A stretch of 64,000 bases of DNA from NCBI RefSeq assembly GCF_000826645.1, contig NZ_JXJP01000020.1, forward strand, positions 186,001 through 250,000, read 5' to 3'. Source of the DNA: Psychroserpens mesophilus. GTDB lineage: Bacteria; Bacteroidota; Bacteroidia; Flavobacteriales; Flavobacteriaceae. Under the pieces are notes generated by a model. That model made no database searches and was not told the origin of the DNA. It saw only the letters and a list, made by a program, of their open reading frames with translations. Shown here piece by piece: positions 43,066-52,152 of the stretch; the stretch's first letter is position 1; each line of letters starts with the position of its first letter. The translations under genes and the position numbers were made by a program.

Positions 43066-43080
43066 ATATGCATTTGTTAC

Positions 43081-44784
43081 TTATGCTTCTGAAAAAGTAG
43101 TATTACCATTTATACTTTGAAATAAACAGGCTATGCCAATGACAATCACGCAGCCAACAAAGTTCAACCATAAGAATGGAAGATTGATGATATCAAATTG
43201 ATTTAATAAAAACAACCCAATTACTAAAATTTGAGTGATTAAGGCAGCAGTAAATACTGCGTTACCCTTAACAAACTTAAAAAAGAATCCTAATAAAAAT
43301 ATACCAAGCACATTTCCGTAAAAAATAGAGCCAATAATATTTACAAGTTGAATTAAATTTTCAGCAAGATTTGCAACACAAGCGACACCAATTGCTACAA
43401 TTCCCCAACCCAAAGTAAACCACCTTGAGACCTGTACCATTTCGGTTTCTGATTTTTCTGGCATATTTCTTTTATATAAATCCATGGTAGTCGTACTTGC
43501 AAGCGCATTAAGTTCACTAGATGTACTTGACATTGCGGCACTTAAAATCACTGCTAATAATAAACCTATCAAACCTCTTGGTAAGTTGTTAAGTATAAAA
43601 TGTATAAACACGTAATCCTTATCGTTGCTTTCAACTTTTAAATTTTTAGCATCACCCGCTTTATCTATTAATAATCTGGCTTCAGCTCGTAGTTCATCAT
43701 TAGACGTGTTCAAAGCAGCAATTTCTTTTGAAACCTCTTGGTTATTAGAATTTACAAACGCGTTAATTAACACTTGTTTTTTTTCAAATATGAGTTGTTG
43801 TTTATCCTGAATTGCTTTGTACTCTTCAGCGTATTCAGAATTTAAAACGACTTCAGTTGCCGTTGGATTAAAGTTGACAGGTGCCTGATTGAACTGATAG
43901 AACACAAAGACCATGACACCAACCATGAGGATAAAGAATTGCATCGGAACTTTTAGAAGTCCGTTAAACATCATACCAATTTGCATTTCTTTTAGTGATT
44001 TACCTGACAGATAGCGTTGCACCTGACTTTGATCTGTTCCGAAGTAAGACAGCATTAAAAATGTTCCACCAATAAGACCGCTCCAAACGGTATAACGATT
44101 ATTCAGATTAAACGAAAAGTCTAAGACTTCCATTTTACCATTGGCACCAGCGATATCTAAAGCTTTTGAAAATGTGATATCGGCAGGCAGTTTATTTATG
44201 ATTAAGACAAATGCAATAATCATTCCTGTAAAAATGACAATCATTTGATGCTTTTGAGTCACATTAACAGCTTTGGTTCCACCAGAAACTGTATAAATGA
44301 TAACCAAGACACCAATAATAACATTGAGCATTAGTAAGTTCCATCCTAAAACGGCAGAAAGTATAATGGCAGGAGCAAAAATGGTAATACCAGCAGCTAA
44401 GCCACGCTGAATTAAAAATAAAATAGCTGTGAGCGTTCTGGTTTTAAGGTCGAATCTGTTCTCAAGAAATTCGTAGGCTGTGTAAACCTTCAATCGATGG
44501 TATAATGGAATAAACACCATACATATTACGACCATAGCAATTGGTAATCCGAAATAGAATTGGACAAATCCCATTCCGTCATTAAATGCCTGACCAGGAG
44601 TAGAGAGAAACGTTATCGCACTGGCTTGTGTTGCCATTACAGATAAACCGATCGTCCACCATTTTGAAGTGTTTCCACCTTTTAAATAATCTTTTACATT
44701 CTTGCTACCACGAGATTGATAAGTTCCATAAACAACTATGAGTAATAGTGTACTAATAAGTACAATCCAGTCTAATGTTTGCAT
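43081..44784 (-). CDS. Sodium:solute symporter (SSS family)
   Basis: 567 residues with about 13 membrane helices. Conserved parts: TYQSRGSKNVKDYLKGGNTSKWWTIGLSVMATQASAITFLSTPGQAFNDGMGFVQFYFGLP at the N-terminus, the Na+ site helix near 410 (LIGLLLAVILSAAMSSTSSELNALASTTTMDLYKR), and a long charged cytoplasmic or periplasmic loop (about 310-380). Substrate cannot be inferred from the sequence; neighbours point to an amino sugar or deacetylation product, since it shares an operon with a PIG-L deacetylase. A 31-codon microprotein gene ends 1 nt before its start codon. Confidence 0.93.
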   Translation of the reverse strand: MQTLDWIVLISTLLLIVVYGTYQSRGSKNVKDYLKGGNTSKWWTIGLSVMATQASAITFLSTPGQAFNDGMGFVQFYFGLPIAMVVICMVFIPLYHRLKVYTAYEFLENRFDLKTRTLTAILFLIQRGLAAGITIFAPAIILSAVLGWNLLMLNVIIGVLVIIYTVSGGTKAVNVTQKHQMIVIFTGMIIAFVLIINKLPADITFSKALDIAGANGKMEVLDFSFNLNNRYTVWSGLIGGTFLMLSYFGTDQSQVQRYLSGKSLKEMQIGMMFNGLLKVPMQFFILMVGVMVFVFYQFNQAPVNFNPTATEVVLNSEYAEEYKAIQDKQQLIFEKKQVLINAFVNSNNQEVSKEIAALNTSNDELRAEARLLIDKAGDAKNLKVESNDKDYVFIHFILNNLPRGLIGLLLAVILSAAMSSTSSELNALASTTTMDLYKRNMPEKSETEMVQVSRWFTLGWGIVAIGVACVANLAENLIQLVNIIGSIFYGNVLGIFLLGFFFKFVKGNAVFTAALITQILVIGLFLLNQFDIINLPFLWLNFVGCVIVIGIACLFQSINGNTTFSEA

Positions 44785-44785
44785 T

Positions 44786-44881
44786 TTAAAAGGCTTTAGT
44801 TATAAAGTAAAATGCGATAATGTAAATAATATTAGCAACCAGTACAAGGGTGTACATTCGATTCCATTGATACTTTTCCAT
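44786..44881 (-). CDS. 31-residue membrane microprotein next to the symporter gene
   Basis: ATG 44881 to TAA 44786. The peptide has a short charged/polar start (MEKYQWNRMY) and one hydrophobic helix of about 18 residues (LVLVANIIYIIAFYF) before a Lys-Ala-Phe end. It starts 14 nt after the PIG-L stop and its stop lies 1 nt before the symporter start codon, the usual spacing of a real operon gene. By analogy with small subunits of transporters it may stabilise the symporter. Nothing in the sequence proves translation. Confidence 0.6.
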   Translation of the reverse strand: MEKYQWNRMYTLVLVANIIYIIAFYFITKAF

Positions 44882-44895
44882 GGGTTGTGGTGTTT

Positions 44896-47400
44896 TTAGT
44901 TGATATTGTTTTTACCAATAGACAACATGTTAGCAAATAGGCGATAAGCTCCTGAAACTCCTGCTGGAAATTCTCTAAAAAAACTTAATCCGGTGTATAT
45001 GTAATGTCCTTTACCATATTTAGCAACCAACAAACTACCAGTTTTAGCGGTTTCATCTTTATCGTTCATTGATAAAATAGGTATAAATTCGTCAGCCCAT
45101 TCATTAGGAAAATATAGACCACGTTCTTGTGTCCAACCTTCAAAATCTTTAACAGTGATTTTATTTGGATAATTTAAAACTTCATGGTTTGAAGCCAGTA
45201 AGGTCACATCGGCAAACTCATCAGTCACTCGATCTCTTGATAATTTTAACTCATAAGGCGCTATGTTATCTACTTTCAATCGACGATTTGTATTGTATTG
45301 CACAATCATATTTCCGCCTTGAGCGACATAATCAAAAAGCAATTTCTGTTTAAACTTTAAAGTTTCGACAGTATTATAAGCCCTAATTCCTAGAACAACA
45401 GCATCAAAACCATTTAAGTTTTCTGCAGAAATATCTTCAGGATTTAAAATGGTGACATCATACCCAATCTGTCTAAGACTTTCTGGAACAACATCACCAG
45501 CACCTTCAATATAACCAATATTTTTACCACGTTTTTGAATGTCTAACCGAACAATTTTACTCTCACTTGGTAATAAAACGGTTTGAAACGGAATATGATC
45601 ATAATCGATCTCAATCAGTTCTCTGGTATATATTTTTTCTCCTACGTGAACCAAAGGCGTTAAAAGTCCTTCACTTTGTTCTTTTGGAGGAATAATGGTA
45701 AAAGTTAGACGTTGTTCCTGACCACGATTAGCGATGCTTACTTTTTGTTTCTCTGGATAAACATTCCAATCATTAGGATGCGCTAATTGCACATAGCCTT
45801 CTAAATTATCTCGTCCGGCTTTTACAATCACTTCAATCTCGCGTTGAACATCAGAATCTAATATAATAACACCTTCCGAAATTTTTGCGGAAGCTTCAGG
45901 TATGATTTCAAAAGGTTTGTAAACCTCTCCTTTTACAGGATCATTTGTTTTGTAAACGATGGGTTTTGTATAAGATATATTTACATTTTCGATATTAAGA
46001 TTAAAAACAACGTCCAAAGCACTTGGAGTTTCAGGCTTGCCAATTAGACTTTTGTCTGTAACAGCATACATCCCTAAACTGCCTTTTTTTCTTAGCCAGT
46101 AAGGAGTCGAAACATCTTGATTAGCATTGATTTTTATTGTTTCTTTAAAGTCGTAATCGGTATTATTATCTAATTTTAAGTTTTTATCAATTTGTATTTG
46201 GTTGGGATTAACAATACTACTTAATATAATATTTGAATCACTTCTGTTTATAACTTCGATATTTAAATTTATGGTTGAACCTGCCGCTGTATGATTCGTA
46301 TCAGATGAAACTTCAAGATACAATCCAGCACAAGCAGCAATAATATCTTTAATCTCGTTGGTTTTAATGGTTTTCCAGTGCGAATCGTTTAAGTCTTGAA
46401 TTGCTTTGTATGCTCTAACCAATTCTGGGATGGAAGCTGAAGGATTTTTAAAATCGTACTGATCTTGAACCGCATGTAAAATATCTCCAATAGCTTGTCC
46501 GCCTTCAATTCTATTCCAAGACGTATCAATGCCTTCAAAAATATTATCTCTATCAGAAGGTAAATTACCTTTTATTAATTCGATGTATTCAATTTGAGTA
46601 CCTCGACTTCCAGTGCTACCAAATCCCTGAGACTTATGCTGACTTCTACTAAGTGCAGCAATTTCAGTATTACTTAATCCGCTACTTGGGAAATAAACGC
46701 CTGTATCAATTTCTAATAAGTTGGTTTTATCTGCTTTTTCAAAATTTTCTTCACTTCCATAAAACCACCAAGACGTATTAAAAAACAATCGTTTTGGTTG
46801 CCATGTATCGACAGAAGATAATTGATTTGGATAGGAATTTTTATCACCAACCAAATCAAAAGCTTCAATACTTAGCATCGCTGAACTCGTATGGTGACCA
46901 TGAGTTGTTCCAGGATTCCTATGATTAAATCGGTTGATGATGACATCTGGTTTGAATTTTCTAATGGCTAAAACCACATCATTTAACACTTCTTCTTTGT
47001 TCCAGATGGCCAGTGTTTCATCTGGATGTTTTGAATAGCCAAAATCGTTAGCTCTAGTAAATAATTGTTCGCCACCATCAGTGCGTCTAGCTGCTAATAA
47101 TTCTTGAGTTCTGATAACACCAAGTAATTCTCTAATTTCGGGACCAACGAGATTTTGTCCACCATCGCCTCTGGTTAGAGAAAGATATGCTGTTCGTGCT
47201 TTAACTTCATTAGACATGAAGGAGATGAGTCGTGTGTTTTCATCATCAGGATGAGCAGCAACGTATAAAACTGAACCTAAAAAATTTAATTTTTTTATAG
47301 ATTCATAAATCTCTGATGAGGTTGGTTTTTTGGGTTGTTGCGCGAAAGAAAATAATGAGGTTAGTAGAAATACTACTATAAAATGTAAATGTCTTTGCAT
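44896..47400 (-). CDS. PIG-L family deacetylase with large C-terminal extension
   Basis: 834 residues. A signal peptide (1-20) is followed by the PIG-L domain (about 40-290): zinc motif AHPDDE at 49-54 and NRFNHRNPGTTHGHHTSSAML for further metal contacts. The 540-residue remainder contains beta-sandwich-like parts (300-600) and a C-terminal GATase1/ThuA-like alpha/beta segment (LNGFDAVVLGIRAYNTV, then VAQGGNMIVQYNTNRR). Family members hydrolyse acetyl groups from GlcNAc-type substrates. It is the first gene of an operon with a microprotein and an Na+ symporter, suggesting uptake of a deacetylated sugar. Confidence 0.92.
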   Translation of the reverse strand: MQRHLHFIVVFLLTSLFSFAQQPKKPTSSEIYESIKKLNFLGSVLYVAAHPDDENTRLISFMSNEVKARTAYLSLTRGDGGQNLVGPEIRELLGVIRTQELLAARRTDGGEQLFTRANDFGYSKHPDETLAIWNKEEVLNDVVLAIRKFKPDVIINRFNHRNPGTTHGHHTSSAMLSIEAFDLVGDKNSYPNQLSSVDTWQPKRLFFNTSWWFYGSEENFEKADKTNLLEIDTGVYFPSSGLSNTEIAALSRSQHKSQGFGSTGSRGTQIEYIELIKGNLPSDRDNIFEGIDTSWNRIEGGQAIGDILHAVQDQYDFKNPSASIPELVRAYKAIQDLNDSHWKTIKTNEIKDIIAACAGLYLEVSSDTNHTAAGSTINLNIEVINRSDSNIILSSIVNPNQIQIDKNLKLDNNTDYDFKETIKINANQDVSTPYWLRKKGSLGMYAVTDKSLIGKPETPSALDVVFNLNIENVNISYTKPIVYKTNDPVKGEVYKPFEIIPEASAKISEGVIILDSDVQREIEVIVKAGRDNLEGYVQLAHPNDWNVYPEKQKVSIANRGQEQRLTFTIIPPKEQSEGLLTPLVHVGEKIYTRELIEIDYDHIPFQTVLLPSESKIVRLDIQKRGKNIGYIEGAGDVVPESLRQIGYDVTILNPEDISAENLNGFDAVVLGIRAYNTVETLKFKQKLLFDYVAQGGNMIVQYNTNRRLKVDNIAPYELKLSRDRVTDEFADVTLLASNHEVLNYPNKITVKDFEGWTQERGLYFPNEWADEFIPILSMNDKDETAKTGSLLVAKYGKGHYIYTGLSFFREFPAGVSGAYRLFANMLSIGKNNIN

Positions 47401-47422
47401 AATAGATTAGTTAGCTAAAACT

Positions 47423-47448
47423 CAAATATAGCAAAGTAATCTAGGCAA
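47423..47448 (-). promoter_or_regulatory. Likely promoter of the PIG-L operon
   Basis: TATATTTG (47430-47423) on the minus strand, with TTG at 47448-47446. The spacer is only 15 nt, shorter than usual, so the -33 assignment is weak. Confidence 0.5.
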
Positions 47449-47484
47449 ATAGTTTGTTTTAATGTTTCTTTAACTTTAAAGAAT

Positions 47485-48201
47485 TTAGTCTTTATGAATC
47501 ACAAAAATGGCAGGACGTTTATGCAAATCAATATTTACATGTTTCCATTCATTAACCGTTAGCGTTTTAATGTATTCTGTTGGTAATGTAATATCACAAG
47601 CGATACAAACTCTGGTTTGAGGATGCAGTGCATTACAAATGTCTTCAATGATTTTGTTGTTTCTGTAAGGTGTTTCAATAAAAAGTTGCGTTTGATTTTG
47701 CTCAAACGAAATGCGTTCCATCTTTTTTAGAGCCGCTTTTCGTTCGGCTTTGTCTATTGGAATGTAACCATTAAAAGCGAAACTCTGGCCATTCATTCCT
47801 GAACTCATCAAGGCCAAAATAATTGAGGATGGTCCAACGAGTGGTACAACCTGAATATTGTTTTCGTGAGCTAACTTAACGATATCTGCTCCAGGATCTG
47901 CTATTCCTGGGCAACCAGCTTCAGAGAGCAAGCCCATAGATTTTCCTTGGATACATGTGTCAAGAAAACGTTGAATTTCTTCAGGTTGGGTGTATTTATT
48001 TAAAATCTCGAATTTTAGAATCGACTGCTGTTTTCTGGAATCAACTTTTTTTATGAATCGTCTTGCAGTCTTTTCATTTTCAACAATGTAGTCGTCAACA
48101 ATTTCAATAATTTTTTTTACTGAAATCGGTAACACTTCCAAAGGTGGATTGTCTCCTAGCCGCGTTGGAATAAGGTAAAGCTTTCCTTTATTAGTATGCA
48201 T
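47485..48201 (-). CDS. SAM-dependent methyltransferase, RsmI/TP-methylase type
   Basis: 238 residues from ATG 48201. TP-methylase fold: LYLIPTRLGDNPPLEVLPISV at the start, GLLSEAGCPGIADPGADIV (the RsmI-like signature) and VPLVGPSSIILALMSSGMNGQSFAFNGYIP. The relative RsmI methylates the 2'-O of C1402 in 16S rRNA; this shorter flavobacterial version is a paralogue or variant whose target is not established. Its start lies 6 nt after the sugar dehydrogenase gene. Confidence 0.88.
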   Translation of the reverse strand: MHTNKGKLYLIPTRLGDNPPLEVLPISVKKIIEIVDDYIVENEKTARRFIKKVDSRKQQSILKFEILNKYTQPEEIQRFLDTCIQGKSMGLLSEAGCPGIADPGADIVKLAHENNIQVVPLVGPSSIILALMSSGMNGQSFAFNGYIPIDKAERKAALKKMERISFEQNQTQLFIETPYRNNKIIEDICNALHPQTRVCIACDITLPTEYIKTLTVNEWKHVNIDLHKRPAIFVIHKD

Positions 48202-48207
48202 TAACAA

Positions 48208-49578
48208 TTAATTTACAACCAATTTTTTAACTGTAGTTGTGTTGTTGCTAATTTCAATTTTAACAAGATATATGCCTTTACTTAAAAAAGAAATATCGAT
48301 ATTTTTATCAGACACAGAAATGTTTTGTTGTGAAAGCAACATACTTCCTTTCAAATCTGTTATAGATATTGAGTTAATAGTATTATTATCAGAATTAATG
48401 TTAAGATTATCTGAAGCAGGATTAGGAGTCATGGTCACTTTTTGTTCTTCAAATTCAGGAACTGATAAAATACTCCCTTGAACCCTGTGAATACTACCCG
48501 TAATATCTGCAATATACATTTCTTTGTCCATATCTTCTCCAAACGATACCCAAAACCCGTTATCAAAGTTTCCTTGATTTACTAGATTATTAGAAGAATC
48601 TACTGTGCCAAGTTCTCCATTTCCAGTGGTAGCAAAAATGTATACACCAAATATATCGCTGTAAACACTTCCTCTGTAAACTTGTCCACCTGCTACATTA
48701 CAAAAGCATGGAGGAATTGGGTATTCAGCGACTGGAAATGTGAGTTCTCCAGCTGAAGGACATCCAGTGGTGTTATAGGTATTTGAGCCTTCATAGCATC
48801 TCCATCCAAAGTTGTAGCCAACCGGAGTGACAGCAACTCTGTTGATTTCTTCAGTAGTATTTTGACCAACATCTCCAATCCACATTTCGTTGGTATCTGG
48901 ATCAATAGAAAATCTCCAAGGATTTCTTAAGCCATAAGCCCATATTTCATCTAAAGCATTAGGATCTCCAACAAAGGGATTGTCGGAAGGTATTGCATAG
49001 TTATTTCCGTTTTCAGCATTATCAACATCAATTCTTAATATTTTTCCTAGTAATTCCATTAAGTTCTGAGATCTGTTTCCAGGATCACCACCAGCACCAC
49101 CATCACCTGTTGAGATATAAAGATAACCATCAGCAGGACCAAAATGTAAATCGCCACCATTATGATTGCTGTATGGTTGTAGTATTGTCATTAAGATAAG
49201 TTCAGATGTTGGGTCAGCAATGTTTGCCGAGCTTCTCGTAAATCGTGAAATAACGGTATCTCCAGAATTATTAGTATAATTTACATAAAAGTAACCGTTA
49301 GATGCATAATTAGGATGAAATGCTAGTGATAGTAATCCTTGTTCGCCTCCACTAGTAATCCTTGAATCGATATCTAAAAAAGGAGTAGTATTAGTAGTGC
49401 CATCTGAATTTAAAATTTTGATAACTCCATCTTGTTCTACGATAAATAATCTGTCATCGCCAGCATTTCTAATACATAAAGGGTCTGAGAAACCATCAGC
49501 AAATAATTCTAATTGAACAACCTGGGAAAAGCTAAATGCGTAAATCATACACATTAAACATAGGGTAATTTTTTTCAT
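48208..49578 (-). CDS. PQQ-dependent sugar dehydrogenase-like secreted protein, T9SS type
   Basis: 456 residues. A signal peptide (1-18) precedes a six-bladed beta-propeller of the glucose/sorbosone dehydrogenase family: LFADGFSDPLCIRNAGDDRLFIVEQDGVIKIL, GEQGLLSLAFHPNYASNGYFYVNYTN, NHNGGDLHFGPADGYLYISTGDGGAGGDPGNRSQN, AYGLRNPWRFSIDPDTNEMWIGDVGQ. A C-terminal T9SS sorting domain follows (MTPNPASDNLNI to the final VKKLVVN). It would oxidise a sugar outside the cell using PQQ, or act as a binding propeller if PQQ is absent. It lies between the phosphatase and RsmI-like genes of the dnaA cluster. Confidence 0.92.
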   Translation of the reverse strand: MKKITLCLMCMIYAFSFSQVVQLELFADGFSDPLCIRNAGDDRLFIVEQDGVIKILNSDGTTNTTPFLDIDSRITSGGEQGLLSLAFHPNYASNGYFYVNYTNNSGDTVISRFTRSSANIADPTSELILMTILQPYSNHNGGDLHFGPADGYLYISTGDGGAGGDPGNRSQNLMELLGKILRIDVDNAENGNNYAIPSDNPFVGDPNALDEIWAYGLRNPWRFSIDPDTNEMWIGDVGQNTTEEINRVAVTPVGYNFGWRCYEGSNTYNTTGCPSAGELTFPVAEYPIPPCFCNVAGGQVYRGSVYSDIFGVYIFATTGNGELGTVDSSNNLVNQGNFDNGFWVSFGEDMDKEMYIADITGSIHRVQGSILSVPEFEEQKVTMTPNPASDNLNINSDNNTINSISITDLKGSMLLSQQNISVSDKNIDISFLSKGIYLVKIEISNNTTTVKKLVVN

Positions 49579-49648
49579 AACATTATAATTTTTTAGGCTC
49601 TTTTGTGCTAAAAATACAAAAAAACTAATAATTGGTTAGAGAAAATTC

Positions 49649-50113
49649 CTATAAACCAGACTTTTGTAATTTTTCTGAAAGGGAATGGCATGCTTTTTCT
49701 AACAGTTCAAAAACATTTTGGAAGTCTGACATATCGCCATAATAAGGATCAGGAACATAGGTATGTTTGTTGGAATGATTTCCTTCAAGAATGCATTTAA
49801 CTTTAGCAATGTCGTCTGAGTTTCTAGCTAAAGCGATAACATTTTGATAATTGGAATCATCCATAGTGAAAATGTAATCAAATGTATCAAAATCAGATAC
49901 ATTGAATTGTCTTCCACGTTGATTAGAAATATCGATGCCATTAGATTTTGCGATTGCTATAGAGCGATGATCTGGAGCATCACCAACATGGTAATTAGCC
50001 GTTCCGGCAGAATCTACAAAAAAGGTATCAGAAGGTAATTTTGATTGTAAAATACCATGTGCTAATGGTGATCGACAAATATTGCCCAAACAAACCATTA
50101 AAATACGAGTCAT
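49649..50113 (-). CDS. Low-molecular-weight protein-tyrosine phosphatase
   Basis: 154 residues. The N-terminal active-site loop CLGNICRS (C8 to S15) is complete, with catalytic C8 and R14; the general acid is in the C-terminal YVPDPYYGD. Such phosphatases act on tyrosine kinases of polysaccharide export or on small aromatic phosphates. It starts 9 nt after the dnaA stop codon, so it is cotranscribed with dnaA, an order common in flavobacteria. Confidence 0.94.
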   Translation of the reverse strand: MTRILMVCLGNICRSPLAHGILQSKLPSDTFFVDSAGTANYHVGDAPDHRSIAIAKSNGIDISNQRGRQFNVSDFDTFDYIFTMDDSNYQNVIALARNSDDIAKVKCILEGNHSNKHTYVPDPYYGDMSDFQNVFELLEKACHSLSEKLQKSGL

Positions 50114-50122
50114 AGTAAATTT

Positions 50123-51550
50123 TTATAAAGATAATTTCTTAGAAAGGTCTTCGACATACTTCCGAAATTGCTTGTCGGTTGATGATAGGTTATCTACAGT
50201 TTTGCAAGCATGAAGAACTGTCGCGTGATCTCGCTTTCCAATTTGAGAACCTATACTTGCTAGTGAAGCCTTAGTGTATTTTTTAGCAAAAAACATCGCT
50301 AATTGTCTTGCCTGAACAATATGACGTTTACGTGTTTTTGATTGTAATGTGCTGACATCCATTTGGAAATAATCTGAAACGACTTTTTGAATGTAATCGA
50401 TAGATACTTCGCGCTTGGTGTTCTTTACAAATTTCTCAACAATTTCTTTTGCAAGATTTACCGTAATTTCTTTTTTGTTGAACGATGATTGTGCAATTAA
50501 TGAGATAATAGCGCCTTCTAATTCACGCACGTTAGTTTTAATGTGCTTGGCAACATATTCAATAATGTCATCAGGCATTTCAACACCATCACGATACAAT
50601 TTGTTCTTTAAAATAGAGACTCTAGTTTCAAAATCCGGACTTTGAAGCTCTGCAGAAAGTCCCCATTTGAAACGTGATAACAAACGTTGTTCAATATCCT
50701 GCATATCAACAGGAGCTTTATCACTTGTTAAAATGACTTGCTTTCCGTTTTGATGTAAATGATTAAAAATATGGAAGAATACGTCCTGAGTTCCAGATTT
50801 TCCTGATAAGAATTGAACATCATCAATAATTAAAACATCAATAATTTGGTAGAAGTGAATAAAATCATTTCTATTATTCTTTTTAACGGAATCTATATAT
50901 TGTTGCGTAAATTTTTCTGCGGAAATATATAAAACGGTTTTTTCAGGATACTTATCTTTTATGTCAACTCCAATAGCATGAGCTAAATGAGTTTTACCTA
51001 AGCCGACACCTCCAAAAATCAATAACGGATTGAAAGATGTACCTCCAGGCTTATTTGCAACTGCTAATCCAGCGTTTCTCGCTAATCTATTCGAATCACC
51101 TTCTAAGAAGTTTTCAAAACTGTAGTTAGGATTCAATTGAGATTCAATCTTAACGTTACGAATGCCAGGAATTATGAACGGATTTTTTAATTCAGGATTT
51201 TTATTGTTTAGAGGAACATCAACATCTTGAGATTTCATTGCGCCTCTGTTTGAACTTGGAATTTTTTCTGTAAATGGTTGTTTGTTACCATAGGTATTTT
51301 CCATTTTAATAACATAAACCAATTTTGCGGTTTCGCCCAATTGTTTTGTAAGAGCTACTTTAAGAATCTTTACGTAATGCTCTTCAAGCCATTCATAGAA
51401 AAATTTACTTGGTACCTGAATGCTCAACGCGTTGTCAGAAAGTTTAACTGCTATTATTGGCTCAAACCATGTTTTATAGGCTTGAGGTTGAATATTGTCC
51501 TTTATAAAAGACAGGCAGTTATTCCAAACCGATTGCGCAGTTATGTCCAT
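50123..51550 (-). CDS. dnaA: Chromosomal replication initiator DnaA
   Basis: 475 residues. Domain I (1-80) with VWNNCLSFIKDNIQPQAYKTWF; short linker; AAA+ domain with Walker A GGVGLGKTHLAHAIG and Walker B VLIIDDVQFLSGK. Domain IV DNA-binding has KRHIVQARQLAMFFAKKYTKASLASIGSQIGKRDHATVLHACKTV, the DnaA-box recognising helices. It opens the chromosomal origin. The 190-nt region upstream has a terminator-like hairpin within the probable leader; no cluster of DnaA boxes was seen there. Confidence 0.97.
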   Translation of the reverse strand: MDITAQSVWNNCLSFIKDNIQPQAYKTWFEPIIAVKLSDNALSIQVPSKFFYEWLEEHYVKILKVALTKQLGETAKLVYVIKMENTYGNKQPFTEKIPSSNRGAMKSQDVDVPLNNKNPELKNPFIIPGIRNVKIESQLNPNYSFENFLEGDSNRLARNAGLAVANKPGGTSFNPLLIFGGVGLGKTHLAHAIGVDIKDKYPEKTVLYISAEKFTQQYIDSVKKNNRNDFIHFYQIIDVLIIDDVQFLSGKSGTQDVFFHIFNHLHQNGKQVILTSDKAPVDMQDIEQRLLSRFKWGLSAELQSPDFETRVSILKNKLYRDGVEMPDDIIEYVAKHIKTNVRELEGAIISLIAQSSFNKKEITVNLAKEIVEKFVKNTKREVSIDYIQKVVSDYFQMDVSTLQSKTRKRHIVQARQLAMFFAKKYTKASLASIGSQIGKRDHATVLHACKTVDNLSSTDKQFRKYVEDLSKKLSL

Positions 51551-51586
51551 TCTCTAAGTGTAATTTTTTTGTTGTTAGTTAGTTAG

Positions 51587-51614
51587 CAAAAAAAAGAGAA
51601 ATTCGAGTTTCTCT
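51587..51614 (-). promoter_or_regulatory. Terminator-like hairpin in the dnaA leader
   Basis: On the minus strand AGAGAAA (51614-51608) pairs with TTTCTCT (51601-51595), followed by eight T. It lies 37-64 nt upstream of the dnaA start codon and downstream of a possible -7 box CATATTTG (51640-51633). This is a possible attenuator, or a terminator for antisense transcription from the right. Confidence 0.5.
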
Positions 51615-51741
51615 GGGTTGATTTTTACATGACAAATATGTGAACAAAATTTTTAATAAAAAAATCAAAAGGGGTTGATTTTCTAGAATTTTTTCCTCAT
51701 GTTTAAATCGTGTCGAATTTACAAAAAAAATATCAATAACG

Positions 51742-52152
51742 ATGACAAATCCTATTAAAGCTGACGAAATACAATTTAGAGTACGTTATGGTGAAACCGA
51801 TCAAATGGGAGTTGTCTATCATGGCAATTATGCACAGTATTTTGAAATGGGACGAACTGAATGGTTGCGTAAAATGGGTTTTTCCTACAAACAAATGGAA
51901 GCGGAAGGAATAATGCTTCCTGTAGTTAGTTTGACTGTAAATTACAAAAAGTCAGCTTGTTATGATGATCTCATTAAAGTAAAAACTAAACTCGTAAAAA
52001 AACCCACAGCAAAAATTGAATTTGAATATGAAATTTTAAATGAGAATGATGAAATTTTAACGACCGGAAATTCTGTTTTGGTATTTATGGACATTCATAA
52101 GAATCGACCTACAAGATGTCCCGATTATATTTTAGACAAACTGCAAATTTAA
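51742..52152 (+). CDS. Acyl-CoA thioesterase, YbgC/4-HBT type
   Basis: 136 residues, hot-dog fold: FRVRYGETDQMGVVYHGNYAQYFEMGRTEWLRKMG, with the Asp of ETDQMG and HGNY motif of the 4-hydroxybenzoyl-CoA thioesterase family. It hydrolyses acyl-CoA thioesters of unknown chain length. It diverges from dnaA and converges with yigZ, where the stop codons overlap in TTAA. Confidence 0.93.
   Translation: MTNPIKADEIQFRVRYGETDQMGVVYHGNYAQYFEMGRTEWLRKMGFSYKQMEAEGIMLPVVSLTVNYKKSACYDDLIKVKTKLVKKPTAKIEFEYEILNENDEILTTGNSVLVFMDIHKNRPTRCPDYILDKLQI

Noticed and set aside
51278-51586. 102-residue plus-strand ORF opposite the start of dnaA
   Set aside because: Mirror frame of the conserved DnaA domain I and its leader.
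51641-51652. DnaA-box-like TGTGAACAA upstream of dnaA, as a sign of oriC
   Set aside because: Two or more mismatches to TTATCCACA and no cluster of further boxes; no evidence for an origin here.
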